Below, piece by piece: positions 36,915 to 44,504 of a stretch of 64,000 bases of DNA; the stretch's first letter is position 1; the number at the start of each line of letters is the position of its first letter. The notes beneath the pieces were generated by a model. The model saw only the letters and a list, made by a program, of their open reading frames with translations. It ran no database searches and was not told the DNA's origin. The position numbers and the translations under genes are program-made. Source of the stretch: Methanobrevibacter sp. YE315 (GTDB lineage: Archaea > Methanobacteriota > Methanobacteria > Methanobacteriales > Methanobacteriaceae); assembly GCF_001548675.1 (NCBI RefSeq), contig NZ_CP010834.1:562001-626000 (forward strand), in the 5' to 3' direction.

Positions 36915-37802
36915 ATTATTCCAAACAAGGGAAACGATGGCCATGTTGAGCATATTTATAGGGAAAAAACGGATAAACGTATTCTGAAGAAGAATCCCTG
37001 GAGAGATTACAGATTACATGTTACTGTGCTTATTTTGGTTATTATTGCAGAACTTATTGGAACAATTAAGATTCCTATTACTAAAGACGTGGCAATTACA
37101 ATAATGCCATTAATTTATACTATTATTTTGGGTTTGGCATTTTATCTTATAAAGCCTATAAAATGGATTCAAAGAAAACAAGCCCGTATTGCTGAAGGGG
37201 CAATGATGCTTTTCATCGGTGTTCTAATTGCAAAACTGGCTGTTTCTAGCGGACAATCCATTGGATTAATTTTTGATATGGGTCCTGCATTGATTTTACA
37301 GGAAATAGGACACTTGGCAACAATTTTAGTACTCCCGATAGCATTGCTTTTAGGATTTAAAAAGGAATCAATCGGAATGACAAATTCTATTGGTCGTGAA
37401 CCGAATGTTGCTGTTGTCGTTGATAGGTATGGATTCAATTCCCCCGAATCAAGAGGAGTATTCGCTATATTTATTATAGGTACTGTAATTGGTACAATCT
37501 TCATCAGTTTCCTTGTAACATTTTCACTATCATTCCTGCCGTTACATCCTTATGCGTTTGCTATGGCCAGCGGTGTAGGTAGTGCAAGTATGAATGCAGC
37601 GGCTATCGGACCAACTCTTGCGGCATTTCCTGGAATGGAAACTCAAATTGAAGCATTTGCAGGCTTCAGTAATCTGCTTTCCTTCTGTGTTGGAATTTAC
37701 ATTGTGATATTTATTGCCTTACCTTTAACAGAAAAAATATATGATTGGTTAGAACCTAAAATTGGAAGAGATCCCATAACAGCCAAAAAGGAGGATGAAT
37801 AA
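36915..37802 (+). CDS. DUF3100-type membrane protein, probable transporter subunit with non-ATG start
   Basis: The protein of about 295 residues has a cytosolic N-terminus and about eight helices. A central GREPNVAVVVDRYGFNSPES and the glycine-rich MASGVGSASMNAAAIGP give it the look of an organic-acid carrier. The in-frame sequence upstream of GTG 37026 (REKTDKRILKKNPWRDYRL) is clearly coding, but no ATG, GTG or TTG occurs before the stop at 36903. AGGAG at 36904-36908 places initiation at ATT 36915 or ATT 36918. GTG 37026 would remove 37 residues. The stop overlaps the next start by one base. The DUF3100 name is from memory. Confidence 0.72.
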   Translation: MIPNKGNDGHVEHIYREKTDKRILKKNPWRDYRLHVTVLILVIIAELIGTIKIPITKDVAITIMPLIYTIILGLAFYLIKPIKWIQRKQARIAEGAMMLFIGVLIAKLAVSSGQSIGLIFDMGPALILQEIGHLATILVLPIALLLGFKKESIGMTNSIGREPNVAVVVDRYGFNSPESRGVFAIFIIGTVIGTIFISFLVTFSLSFLPLHPYAFAMASGVGSASMNAAAIGPTLAAFPGMETQIEAFAGFSNLLSFCVGIYIVIFIALPLTEKIYDWLEPKIGRDPITAKKEDE

Positions 37803-38293
37803 TGCCTGATTTACTTGAAGGGTCTGAAAATGTTTCTGTTCATGGAATCATGAATTGGATACTCTTATTGATAATCTTTTCAATCATTACCGTCATCGGA
37901 AATTATTTGGGCTATAAGCACCCGATTGCCGATTCTTTAGTTGGAATGGCAATTTTATCCATCATTACTCTTATTGGCGTTTGGCTGGAAAGAGAACTTC
38001 CATTTGATATATCTTCAATTTTATACATAAGTATAATCGGTATTGTATTGGCTTATCCCGGAATGCCTACATCAAAGTTTGTATTGTATTATGTTTCTCA
38101 AATTGAACTCCTGTCTATAGTAACAGTATTCTTGGCATATGTCGGTATCGGTATGGGTAAAAGCTGGGATGAATTTAAGGCTTTAGGTTGGAGAGCTATT
38201 GTTATAACAGTTTTAGTTATTGCTGCAACTTATTACGGAGCAGCTATCGTTGCACATATTGTATTGGTTTTAACAGGTGTTCCTGCAGTTTAA
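37802..38293 (+). CDS. Partner membrane protein of the DUF3100-type protein
   Basis: The 163-residue protein has five hydrophobic segments and is translationally coupled to the preceding gene (TAATG). Phrases such as NYLGYKHPIADSLVGMAILS and YPGMPTSKFVLYYVSQIELL suggest a second half of a two-part carrier. I do not recognise a named family. A joint role in importing an organic acid for the following enzymes is inferred from gene order. Confidence 0.65.
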   Translation: MPDLLEGSENVSVHGIMNWILLLIIFSIITVIGNYLGYKHPIADSLVGMAILSIITLIGVWLERELPFDISSILYISIIGIVLAYPGMPTSKFVLYYVSQIELLSIVTVFLAYVGIGMGKSWDEFKALGWRAIVITVLVIAATYYGAAIVAHIVLVLTGVPAV

Positions 38294-38380
38294 AATTATT
38301 TTCTCACATCATCTAATTGATTTTTTTCATAACTTAATAATTTTAATACTACTTTTCACATATATTATTGTAGGTGTTTT

Positions 38381-39790
38381 ATGTTTTTACGAAATATTTC
38401 CAAATTTATATCAAACTATCGCTATGAACAGGCAACTGTAGAATCTTTAACCACTGTTAAAGCTGCTTTTTTAGACTTTTTTGGAGTAACATATAGAGGA
38501 ATGGATGAAGAGGCACCTAATGTAGCTTTAAATACAGTTGATGAAATATTTTCAGGAAAATTTAATTCAAATCTACAGGCTTCCATCATCGGAAGGAAAA
38601 TGAAAACAGACATGTTAAGCGCCGCATTTATAAATGGGGTTGCAGCCCATGTATTGGAATTGGACGATGGTCATAGGGGCGCACAAATTCATTTAGGCGC
38701 AGTGATATTTCCGACAGCCCTTGCAATCTCAGAGGCTTATGACTTAAGTGGAAAGGAATTCCTTGAAGGTGTTATTGTAGGTTATGAAGTTGGAATTCTT
38801 CTTGGCCAGATAGTAAATCCGGAGCATAGGAATAAAGGGTTCCATACCACAGGAACAATAGGGACTTTCATCGCAGGAGCCGTTGCTTCCAAATTACTGA
38901 AGCTCGATGAAAAGCAAACCTTGAATGCTTTAGGTCTATGTGGCACTCAGGCAGCGGGTCTTTTGGAATCAGACCATAGCGGATCTATGGGCAAAGTTTT
39001 ACATGTTGGAAAGGCAGCATATAATGGAATTTTATCTGCACTATTAGCTAGAAACGGTTTTACTGGAAGCGGAACCATATTTGAAGGTAATGAAGGATTT
39101 TTAAAAGCGATGGTTCTTGAAAATACTGATTATGATATTGAAAATTTCTCATTAGAAAATGTTTTAAAAGACATTGGCAAAGTGAGGGTTCGCGATATTT
39201 ACTTTAAGAAATATCCGTTCTGCAGACACCTTCACTCTTCAATAGATACAGCATTAAAACTTAAAGCAAGCATTGGAGATGAATATGATCATATTCAAAA
39301 TATTGCCGTTAAAACATATTCAGTGGCTGCAGAACACAATAATTTTCACCCTAAAAATATAGAAGAGCTAAAACAAAGCCTGCCTTACGCTGTGGCCATC
39401 TCATTGGTAGTCGGCGAGGTCAGCGTTGATTCTATTAACCAGTTAATCGAGTATGGTCTTCTGGATAACTATTCAAGCGTTGATAAGGTAAACAGCATAA
39501 AGAATCTTGCAAATGGAATGATTATCCTTGCTGATGATAAGTTGAATGAATTGTATCCGGCCAAAAGACCATCAAATGTGGTCATTAAGCTAGATGAGAG
39601 CTTTAGAAATGGAATATTCCAAAATCTCACATTGCTGCCGAAAGGCGATTTTGAAAACCCGTTCGAATTGAGGGAACTAATCGACAAGTTCAAGAATCTC
39701 AATCCGCACTATGATGTGAAAAATCTCACAGTTTTGGATTCTCTTGAAGAGTATTCCATGAAATATGTCGTAAGTAAACTAAACGAGTAG
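38381..39790 (+). CDS. MmgE/PrpD family protein (2-methylcitrate dehydratase / cis-aconitate decarboxylase-like)
   Basis: The 469-residue protein has the PrpD-family layout: an N-terminal helical domain with AAFINGVAAHVLELDDGHRG, then GYEVGILLGQ, then the conserved HTTGTIGTFIAGAVASKLL. ALGLCGTQAAGLLES and KYPFCRHLHSS follow, ending in the small lid domain. Members dehydrate 2-methylcitrate, decarboxylate cis-aconitate or racemise iminodisuccinate, so the reaction here is uncertain. GGTG precedes the ATG. It stands five bases before the U32-like gene and belongs to the cluster with a fumarase-like subunit and a citrate synthase-like protein. Confidence 0.87.
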   Translation: MFLRNISKFISNYRYEQATVESLTTVKAAFLDFFGVTYRGMDEEAPNVALNTVDEIFSGKFNSNLQASIIGRKMKTDMLSAAFINGVAAHVLELDDGHRGAQIHLGAVIFPTALAISEAYDLSGKEFLEGVIVGYEVGILLGQIVNPEHRNKGFHTTGTIGTFIAGAVASKLLKLDEKQTLNALGLCGTQAAGLLESDHSGSMGKVLHVGKAAYNGILSALLARNGFTGSGTIFEGNEGFLKAMVLENTDYDIENFSLENVLKDIGKVRVRDIYFKKYPFCRHLHSSIDTALKLKASIGDEYDHIQNIAVKTYSVAAEHNNFHPKNIEELKQSLPYAVAISLVVGEVSVDSINQLIEYGLLDNYSSVDKVNSIKNLANGMIILADDKLNELYPAKRPSNVVIKLDESFRNGIFQNLTLLPKGDFENPFELRELIDKFKNLNPHYDVKNLTVLDSLEEYSMKYVVSKLNE

Positions 39791-39795
39791 ATACT

Positions 39796-40698
39796 ATGGA
39801 AAATACCAAAAAATTTCTTAAAAAAATCGGGATAAATGAAGTTTCAAAAGATTATGCATCAGCCAAATGTTTCAGTGATGGCGGGCAGTACCGTTTTGAA
39901 GTTCCGGGAATCCAATCCCCAAAAACAATGGAGGCTCTTTTGAACGAATCAGCTAAACAGGATATCTTTATCCATAGGGTTACTCAAACCAAGGGAATAA
40001 TGCTTTTAACCGATGATGAAATCAAAGAAATGGTTGATTTAGCTATTGGATATGGATGTGAATTGTTCTTGGCTATCGGACCTAGAGCGACTTATGACAC
40101 TTCCGCTAGCGTTCAAACTAAAGAAGGGGCTAGAATAGGGTATCGCCTTAGGGGATATGACAATCTGGTTTATGCAATAGAAGATGTGAAAAGAGCCTGC
40201 AGACTCGGAGTTCGTGGAATATTGCTTTATGATGAAGGGCTGCTTTGGGTATTAAATAAGATGAGGTCAGAAGGTGAAATCCCTAAAAACACTCATTTCA
40301 AGTTATCCGCTCATGCAGGCCATTCAAATCCGGCATCTGCAAAACTACTTGAAAGCCAGGGGCTCAATTCATTTAATCCAGTAAGGGATTTGCAGATTCC
40401 AATGATTGCCGCCATAAGGGATGCATGTGACATGTCAATTGATCTGCACACTGAAAACCCAAAGTCCACCGGAGGATTTATCAGACATTACGAAGTTCCT
40501 GAATTTATTAAAGTTGCATCTCCTGTTTATCTGAAGACTGGCGGATCTGTTGCTGCAAATCACAACTGGGATACAACTGAAAAAGAAGCCATTGCCCGTA
40601 TAAAACAGGTTTCATTAGTAAAAAGGGTCATTGATGAATATTGCCCTGATGTAATTGCTTCTCCAAAACAATCTAGTGATTTATCAATTCCAGAGTGA
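39796..40698 (+). CDS. U32-peptidase-like TIM-barrel protein
   Basis: The 300-residue protein resembles the barrel of U32-family proteins (LVYAIEDVKRACRLGVRGIL, then FKLSAHAGHSNPASAKLLESQ, then IPMIAAIRDACDMSIDLHTE). In other systems that barrel is used for hydroxylation or peptide modification rather than proteolysis. The cysteine pattern of tRNA/ubiquinone-modifying U32 enzymes is not obvious. It lies between MmgE/PrpD and the fumarase-like gene with gaps of five and four bases, so it is part of the same operon. It could act as a lyase or isomerase on a carboxylic acid, which is inference. Confidence 0.65.
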   Translation: MENTKKFLKKIGINEVSKDYASAKCFSDGGQYRFEVPGIQSPKTMEALLNESAKQDIFIHRVTQTKGIMLLTDDEIKEMVDLAIGYGCELFLAIGPRATYDTSASVQTKEGARIGYRLRGYDNLVYAIEDVKRACRLGVRGILLYDEGLLWVLNKMRSEGEIPKNTHFKLSAHAGHSNPASAKLLESQGLNSFNPVRDLQIPMIAAIRDACDMSIDLHTENPKSTGGFIRHYEVPEFIKVASPVYLKTGGSVAANHNWDTTEKEAIARIKQVSLVKRVIDEYCPDVIASPKQSSDLSIPE

Positions 40699-40702
40699 TT
40701 TT

Positions 40703-41575
40703 ATGGATATATTAGAGGAAATTTCCAGAACCATTATAAATGCATCCACTTCTCTTTCTCAGGACAAACAAAAAGCATTGAAAAGAGCTATTGAAATTGA
40801 AGATAATGAAAATGCAAAATGGGCTTTAACACAGATTTTCGAAAATTATCAGGTAGCTCAAAACACCAGGTTCCCATTATGCGATGATACTGGAATACCT
40901 CACGTTATTATTGAAATTGGTCAAGACAGAGAAATTTCAGGCCAATTGTTAAATCAGATTCATGAAGGCATCGAATTAGGTTTGAATAACCTTCCTGCAA
41001 GACCCATGGCTGTAAAAGGTGATGAAATTGAAAGGATTGAACAAAGCCAAGGTTTGTATGACAAGCCGGGAATGCTTCACCCCGCATCCATCCTGATTGA
41101 TAATGTCCGCGATGAATCTAGTTATAAAAGGGATATTTCATCCGATACTTTAAACATTCATTTTTTACTTGAAGGGGGAGGCCCTGAAATAAGGGCAAAA
41201 ACCTATAGGGTTTACCACAAAAGGTCTTTTGAAAATGTCATCAATACCGCCTGCGATTGGCTTGAGGAATCTTTAAAGATGTTGGGATGTACTCCTTCAA
41301 TTCCCTCAATCGGCATAGGCAGAACACATTTTGAAGCAACATCCCTTCTTCTAAAGTCAATAGCATATGGAAATTTGGATAATCAGAGTGAGTATGAACG
41401 ATACATTACCGATAGATTAAATCAAAGCGGAATCGGACCACTTGGCCTTGGTGGAAAAACCACAGTTTTAGGGACTTATTTGAACATTGGAAATCAAAGG
41501 GCGAGTGGAGTCAGAATAGTTTCCGTCAGACCATCCTGTTTTGTTGAGCCAAGGGTTGCGACATTAAAATTGTAA
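40703..41575 (+). CDS. Class I fumarate hydratase alpha-subunit-like protein without a beta partner nearby
   Basis: The 290-residue protein has FPLCDDTGIPHV (Cys60), LGCTPSIPSIGIG (Cys196) and VRPSCFVEPR (Cys279). These positions fit the three [4Fe-4S] ligands of class I hydratases such as fumarase, mesaconase and tartrate dehydratase. GLGGKTTVLGTYLN is also typical. Archaeal fumarases normally need a beta subunit that carries other active-site residues; none is encoded here. ATG 40703 follows GTGATTTT. Context with PrpD and a citrate synthase-like enzyme suggests hydration of mesaconate-, aconitate- or methylaconitate-like acids rather than ordinary fumarate. Confidence 0.85.
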   Translation: MDILEEISRTIINASTSLSQDKQKALKRAIEIEDNENAKWALTQIFENYQVAQNTRFPLCDDTGIPHVIIEIGQDREISGQLLNQIHEGIELGLNNLPARPMAVKGDEIERIEQSQGLYDKPGMLHPASILIDNVRDESSYKRDISSDTLNIHFLLEGGGPEIRAKTYRVYHKRSFENVINTACDWLEESLKMLGCTPSIPSIGIGRTHFEATSLLLKSIAYGNLDNQSEYERYITDRLNQSGIGPLGLGGKTTVLGTYLNIGNQRASGVRIVSVRPSCFVEPRVATLKL

Positions 41576-41577
41576 AG

Positions 41578-41587
41578 TTTATATATA
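41578..41587 (+). promoter_or_regulatory. TATA box of the citrate synthase-like gene
   Basis: TTTATATATA starts three bases after the upstream stop codon and about 53 bases before the ATG, giving this gene its own promoter. Confidence 0.55.
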
Positions 41588-41630
41588 ATTTTATATTATT
41601 TTTAATTAATTGAACAAAAAGGTATGAAAA

Positions 41631-42431
41631 ATGCAAGAGAATAATTTTAGAGTTAACCCTCATTCTTTAAGAACAGCCATCACTCGTGTTGAAACGGATA
41701 AGGTTGTAACTAGGGGATATAATCAAAGAGACTTAATTGAAAAAATCAGATACAGTGACATGGTCTTTTTACTTTTAAAGGGAAGATTGCCTTCTATTGA
41801 AGAGGGAAGAATCTTTAATCATGTGCTTGTTTCATTTTGTGACCATGGTGTAACTCCACCTAGTACACAAACAGCGCGTCTTGTTGCATCTTCGGGTTCA
41901 CCGATGAACTCTGCAGTTGCAGGGGCATTATTGTCATTTGGACATAAGCATGCAGGCGCCATTGAAAAAGCAATGGATTTGTATCAATCTAAAATTAGTT
42001 CATTGTACATAACTGAAGATTCGGATATTGATAATAAGCAGATTGCAAGTTTGGCTATTGACATTTATAATGAGTATATCGTGGGCGATAAAAAGATTCC
42101 AGGTTTTGGCCATAGATACCATAATGTTGATCCTCGTGCCGATAAATTAATGGAACTGGCTATTAAAGAAGGGTTTGTCGGCCCACATATTAAACTTGCA
42201 TTGGCTGTTGAGGATTTGGCTTATGAAAAGAAACGGATTAGGCTTAATGTGGATGGTGCAAATGCAGCAATTCTATCAGATTTGGGATTCACTCCAGATT
42301 TGGGATTGGGAGTTTTCATAATCGGAAGAGTTCCGGGTATTATTGCACATATTCATGAAGAAAAAATGGATGAAGAGGAATTCAGAAGATTTTGCGATTT
42401 GGACGATATAATTTATCAAAGTGGTAGATAA
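41631..42431 (+). CDS. Short citrate synthase-family protein (citryl-CoA lyase-like)
   Basis: The 266-residue protein is about 100 residues shorter than normal citrate synthases, the size of stand-alone citryl-CoA lyases. Catalytic regions are retained: GHKHAGAIEKAM (first His), GFGHRYHNVDPRADKL (second His) and NVDGANAAIL (Asp). The N-terminal helical region of full synthases is missing. It could cleave citryl-CoA or condense an acyl-CoA with a 2-oxoacid. It has a TATA box at 41578. The nitroreductase start follows one base after its stop, so those two are an operon. Confidence 0.85.
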   Translation: MQENNFRVNPHSLRTAITRVETDKVVTRGYNQRDLIEKIRYSDMVFLLLKGRLPSIEEGRIFNHVLVSFCDHGVTPPSTQTARLVASSGSPMNSAVAGALLSFGHKHAGAIEKAMDLYQSKISSLYITEDSDIDNKQIASLAIDIYNEYIVGDKKIPGFGHRYHNVDPRADKLMELAIKEGFVGPHIKLALAVEDLAYEKKRIRLNVDGANAAILSDLGFTPDLGLGVFIIGRVPGIIAHIHEEKMDEEEFRRFCDLDDIIYQSGR

Positions 42432-42432
42432 A

Positions 42433-42942
42433 ATGGAATTTATAGATGTGATCAGCGAAAGATACAGTGTAAGAGGATATTTGAATAAGGAAGTGGAGCC
42501 GGAAAAACTTGAATATGTTTTAAAAGCAGCCACATTAGCTCCGACAGGCGTTAATTTCCAGCCGTTTAAGGTTTATGTAATCGACACCAAAAAGCATAAG
42601 GAAGAGCTATCAGAAATTTATGGTGCCAACTGGTTTGTTGAAGCGCCTTACGTATTATGTGTTGTTGCACTAAGGGACAAGGCATGGACAAGACCATGGG
42701 ACGGCAAAAACATTGCAGATATTGATGCGACAATTGTAATGGACCATATTATTTTAGCGGCAACTGATGTTGGTCTTGGAACATGTTACATTGGTGCATT
42801 CAAGAAATATAAGGCTCATAAATTCTTAAACTTGGATGAAAACGAAGAACCAGTTTTATTTACTCCATTAGGTTATGGAAATGCCGAACCTCGTGAAACT
42901 CCAAGAAAAGAATTGGATGAATTTGTTGTATATATGGATTAA
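42433..42942 (+). CDS. Nitroreductase family protein
   Basis: The 169-residue protein starts MEFIDVISERYSVRGYLNKE, the family N-terminus that holds the FMN phosphate (R-x-SVR). It continues LAPTGVNFQPFKVYVID and ends LFTPLGYGNAEP. These FMN enzymes reduce nitro compounds, flavins or quinone-like acceptors with NAD(P)H. It follows the citrate synthase-like gene by one base and precedes a small membrane protein by one base. The physiological substrate is unknown. Confidence 0.88.
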   Translation: MEFIDVISERYSVRGYLNKEVEPEKLEYVLKAATLAPTGVNFQPFKVYVIDTKKHKEELSEIYGANWFVEAPYVLCVVALRDKAWTRPWDGKNIADIDATIVMDHIILAATDVGLGTCYIGAFKKYKAHKFLNLDENEEPVLFTPLGYGNAEPRETPRKELDEFVVYMD

Positions 42943-42943
42943 A

Positions 42944-43282
42944 ATGAAACTTTATTTACTTGAAGCAGATAATTCAAAGGATATGGAAAGGATATCTGAT
43001 GAATTATCTCAAAAAAAATTCAAAATTATGGAAGAGGATGATGCATACATATTAATGAGAAAAAGAAGATATGGAAATCCCGTAATCCATGTCATTAGTT
43101 TAATCATTGCATTGGCTTTTTTCAGCCCGTTCATATTTGTAAATGTGGCTTATTTTACTTATTCATACCTTTGGGCATCTCCTCATGCATTAATCACAAC
43201 AGAAAAGGTTGATGATGAGGGCAATCCTTTGGAATTTAGTGATATTGATGAAGTATTGAACAAGGCATATGCTATTCTATAA
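42944..43282 (+). CDS. Small membrane protein, family not recognised
   Basis: The 112-residue protein starts MKLYLLEADNSKDMERISDE directly after the nitroreductase stop. An N-terminal domain of about 50 residues looks like a ferredoxin-fold or DUF-type sensor. Then one or two transmembrane segments (VISLIIALAFFSPFIFVNVAYF) precede an acidic tail. It overlaps the convergent gene by 11 bases. No function is proposed. Confidence 0.65.
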   Translation: MKLYLLEADNSKDMERISDELSQKKFKIMEEDDAYILMRKRRYGNPVIHVISLIIALAFFSPFIFVNVAYFTYSYLWASPHALITTEKVDDEGNPLEFSDIDEVLNKAYAIL

Positions 43283-43601
43283 TTTCATCTACACTATACT
43301 CTTCTATTTTTCTTATCAATAATGGCCTTTTTGCATTGACATATTCTGATTCTTCACCTATTTTAGCATCAATAAATACTTTATCCACTTCAGGTTCTGT
43401 AAATAATGATAAAATGTCACTAATGAACTCATCATAGTCTTTTTGAATGTTTTCATCGCTAAATCCTAAACGCGGAAGCTCATGTGTCCAAATGTCTTCA
43501 CCTGGTGAGAATTTTTTGTCAACGATTTTGCCATTCTCAATCTCACTATCCAATGTCAGCGAAAAATTTTCATTTAATATTATCCAAACAGCTCTTTCCA
43601 T
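43272..43601 (-). CDS. Small conserved-looking acidic protein, family not recognised
   Basis: The 109-residue protein (MERAVWIILNENFSLTLDSE...) has no membrane segment or known motif. Its overlap with the convergent gene and its protein-like composition support it as a gene, though it has no strong ribosome site. Confidence 0.55.
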   Translation of the reverse strand: MERAVWIILNENFSLTLDSEIENGKIVDKKFSPGEDIWTHELPRLGFSDENIQKDYDEFISDILSLFTEPEVDKVFIDAKIGEESEYVNAKRPLLIRKIEEYSVDEIIE

Positions 43602-43663
43602 ATTAACTGATATGTATGAAATGGTATAAATATTATGAAATCAATATTAAAATTAGTGTTATT

Positions 43664-44014
43664 ATGGCAAATATTAAAATGTTTAAATTATTAGGTGTAG
43701 TGTTGGCTTTAATGTTGATAGTTTGGGGATTAACACCAATATTCAGACATCAGGCTTTAACAAATGATGTCATAGCTACTTCAATTATATTAATTTTAAT
43801 AGGTGTTGCTTATCTGATAATTTTATATAACCCTAGCTGGACCAAGGCAGTTTTCTTTTTTGAAGGTATTGTTATAGCGGTTGCAGGGTATATGTTATTG
43901 GATTTTCCATACAACCTAGAATTCGCAATTGTGGGTCTTATAATCATTGCAATAGCAATTCTTGCTTATTTACAGAAACTGCCACCTAATATATTGAAAT
44001 GGTTTTACAGATAG
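43664..44014 (+). CDS. Four-helix membrane protein, family not recognised
   Basis: The 116-residue protein begins MANIKMFKLLGVVLALMLIV and has four hydrophobic segments in two pairs. ATG 43664 is chosen over upstream non-ATG codons because AGTGTT precedes it. It may be related to DUF-type small membrane proteins but I cannot name one. T-runs follow the stop. Confidence 0.65.
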   Translation: MANIKMFKLLGVVLALMLIVWGLTPIFRHQALTNDVIATSIILILIGVAYLIILYNPSWTKAVFFFEGIVIAVAGYMLLDFPYNLEFAIVGLIIIAIAILAYLQKLPPNILKWFYR

Positions 44015-44125
44015 TCTATTTTTCTTTTATTCTTTTTTTTATTAGTTTTTTCATTCTAAATTTTATCTTTTAAATACATTTTTTTATTTAAATTTAAATT
44101 TCAGCTATTTTTACAATAATAAATA

Positions 44126-44142
44126 GTAAAAGATATATATAT
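44126..44142 (+). promoter_or_regulatory. Promoter of the ATP synthase operon
   Basis: TAAAAGATATATATATT carries a TATA box about 45 bases before the atpH start, with a purine-rich BRE-like stretch ahead. A GGTGAT site precedes atpH. Confidence 0.55.
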
Positions 44143-44178
44143 TGCACAATAAAAATAAATACACCATGGTGATTAATT

Positions 44179-44493
44179 ATGGCAGAGATATCAGACGCAA
44201 TCGCAATGATAAAAAAAGCTGAAGCTGATGCTGAACAACTTATCATTGATTCAGAAGGTCAATCAAAAGATTTGATTGCTGAATCAAGATTAAAAGCCGA
44301 GGAAATTATTTCCGAAGCCAAGATTGCAGCAGAAGAAGAAGCTCAAAAAACTGTTTTTGATGCAGAAGATAAGGCTAAAAAAGAAGCGCAAACCATTGCA
44401 GAAAAGTCTAAAACTGAGGTTCAAACCTTAAAGGACAAAGCTATGGTAAATGTTGATGATGCTGCTTCTATTATTGTCAAAAATATATTGTAG
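44179..44493 (+). CDS. atpH: A-type ATP synthase subunit H (peripheral stalk)
   Basis: The 104-residue protein is almost entirely charged, alanine-rich coiled coil (ISDAIAMIKKAEADAEQLII). With subunit E it forms the peripheral stalk that holds A1 against the rotating Ao. It is the first gene of a nine-gene operon in the order H, I, K, E, C, F, A, B, D. The stop is 11 bases before atpI. Confidence 0.92.
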   Translation: MAEISDAIAMIKKAEADAEQLIIDSEGQSKDLIAESRLKAEEIISEAKIAAEEEAQKTVFDAEDKAKKEAQTIAEKSKTEVQTLKDKAMVNVDDAASIIVKNIL

Positions 44494-44504
44494 TGTGAGT
44501 TTAT

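Noticed and set aside
37026-37802. GTG 37026 as the true start of the DUF3100-type gene
   Set aside because: No ribosome site precedes it and the 37 codons upstream are clearly protein-like with a good AGGAG at their head; kept only as an alternative.
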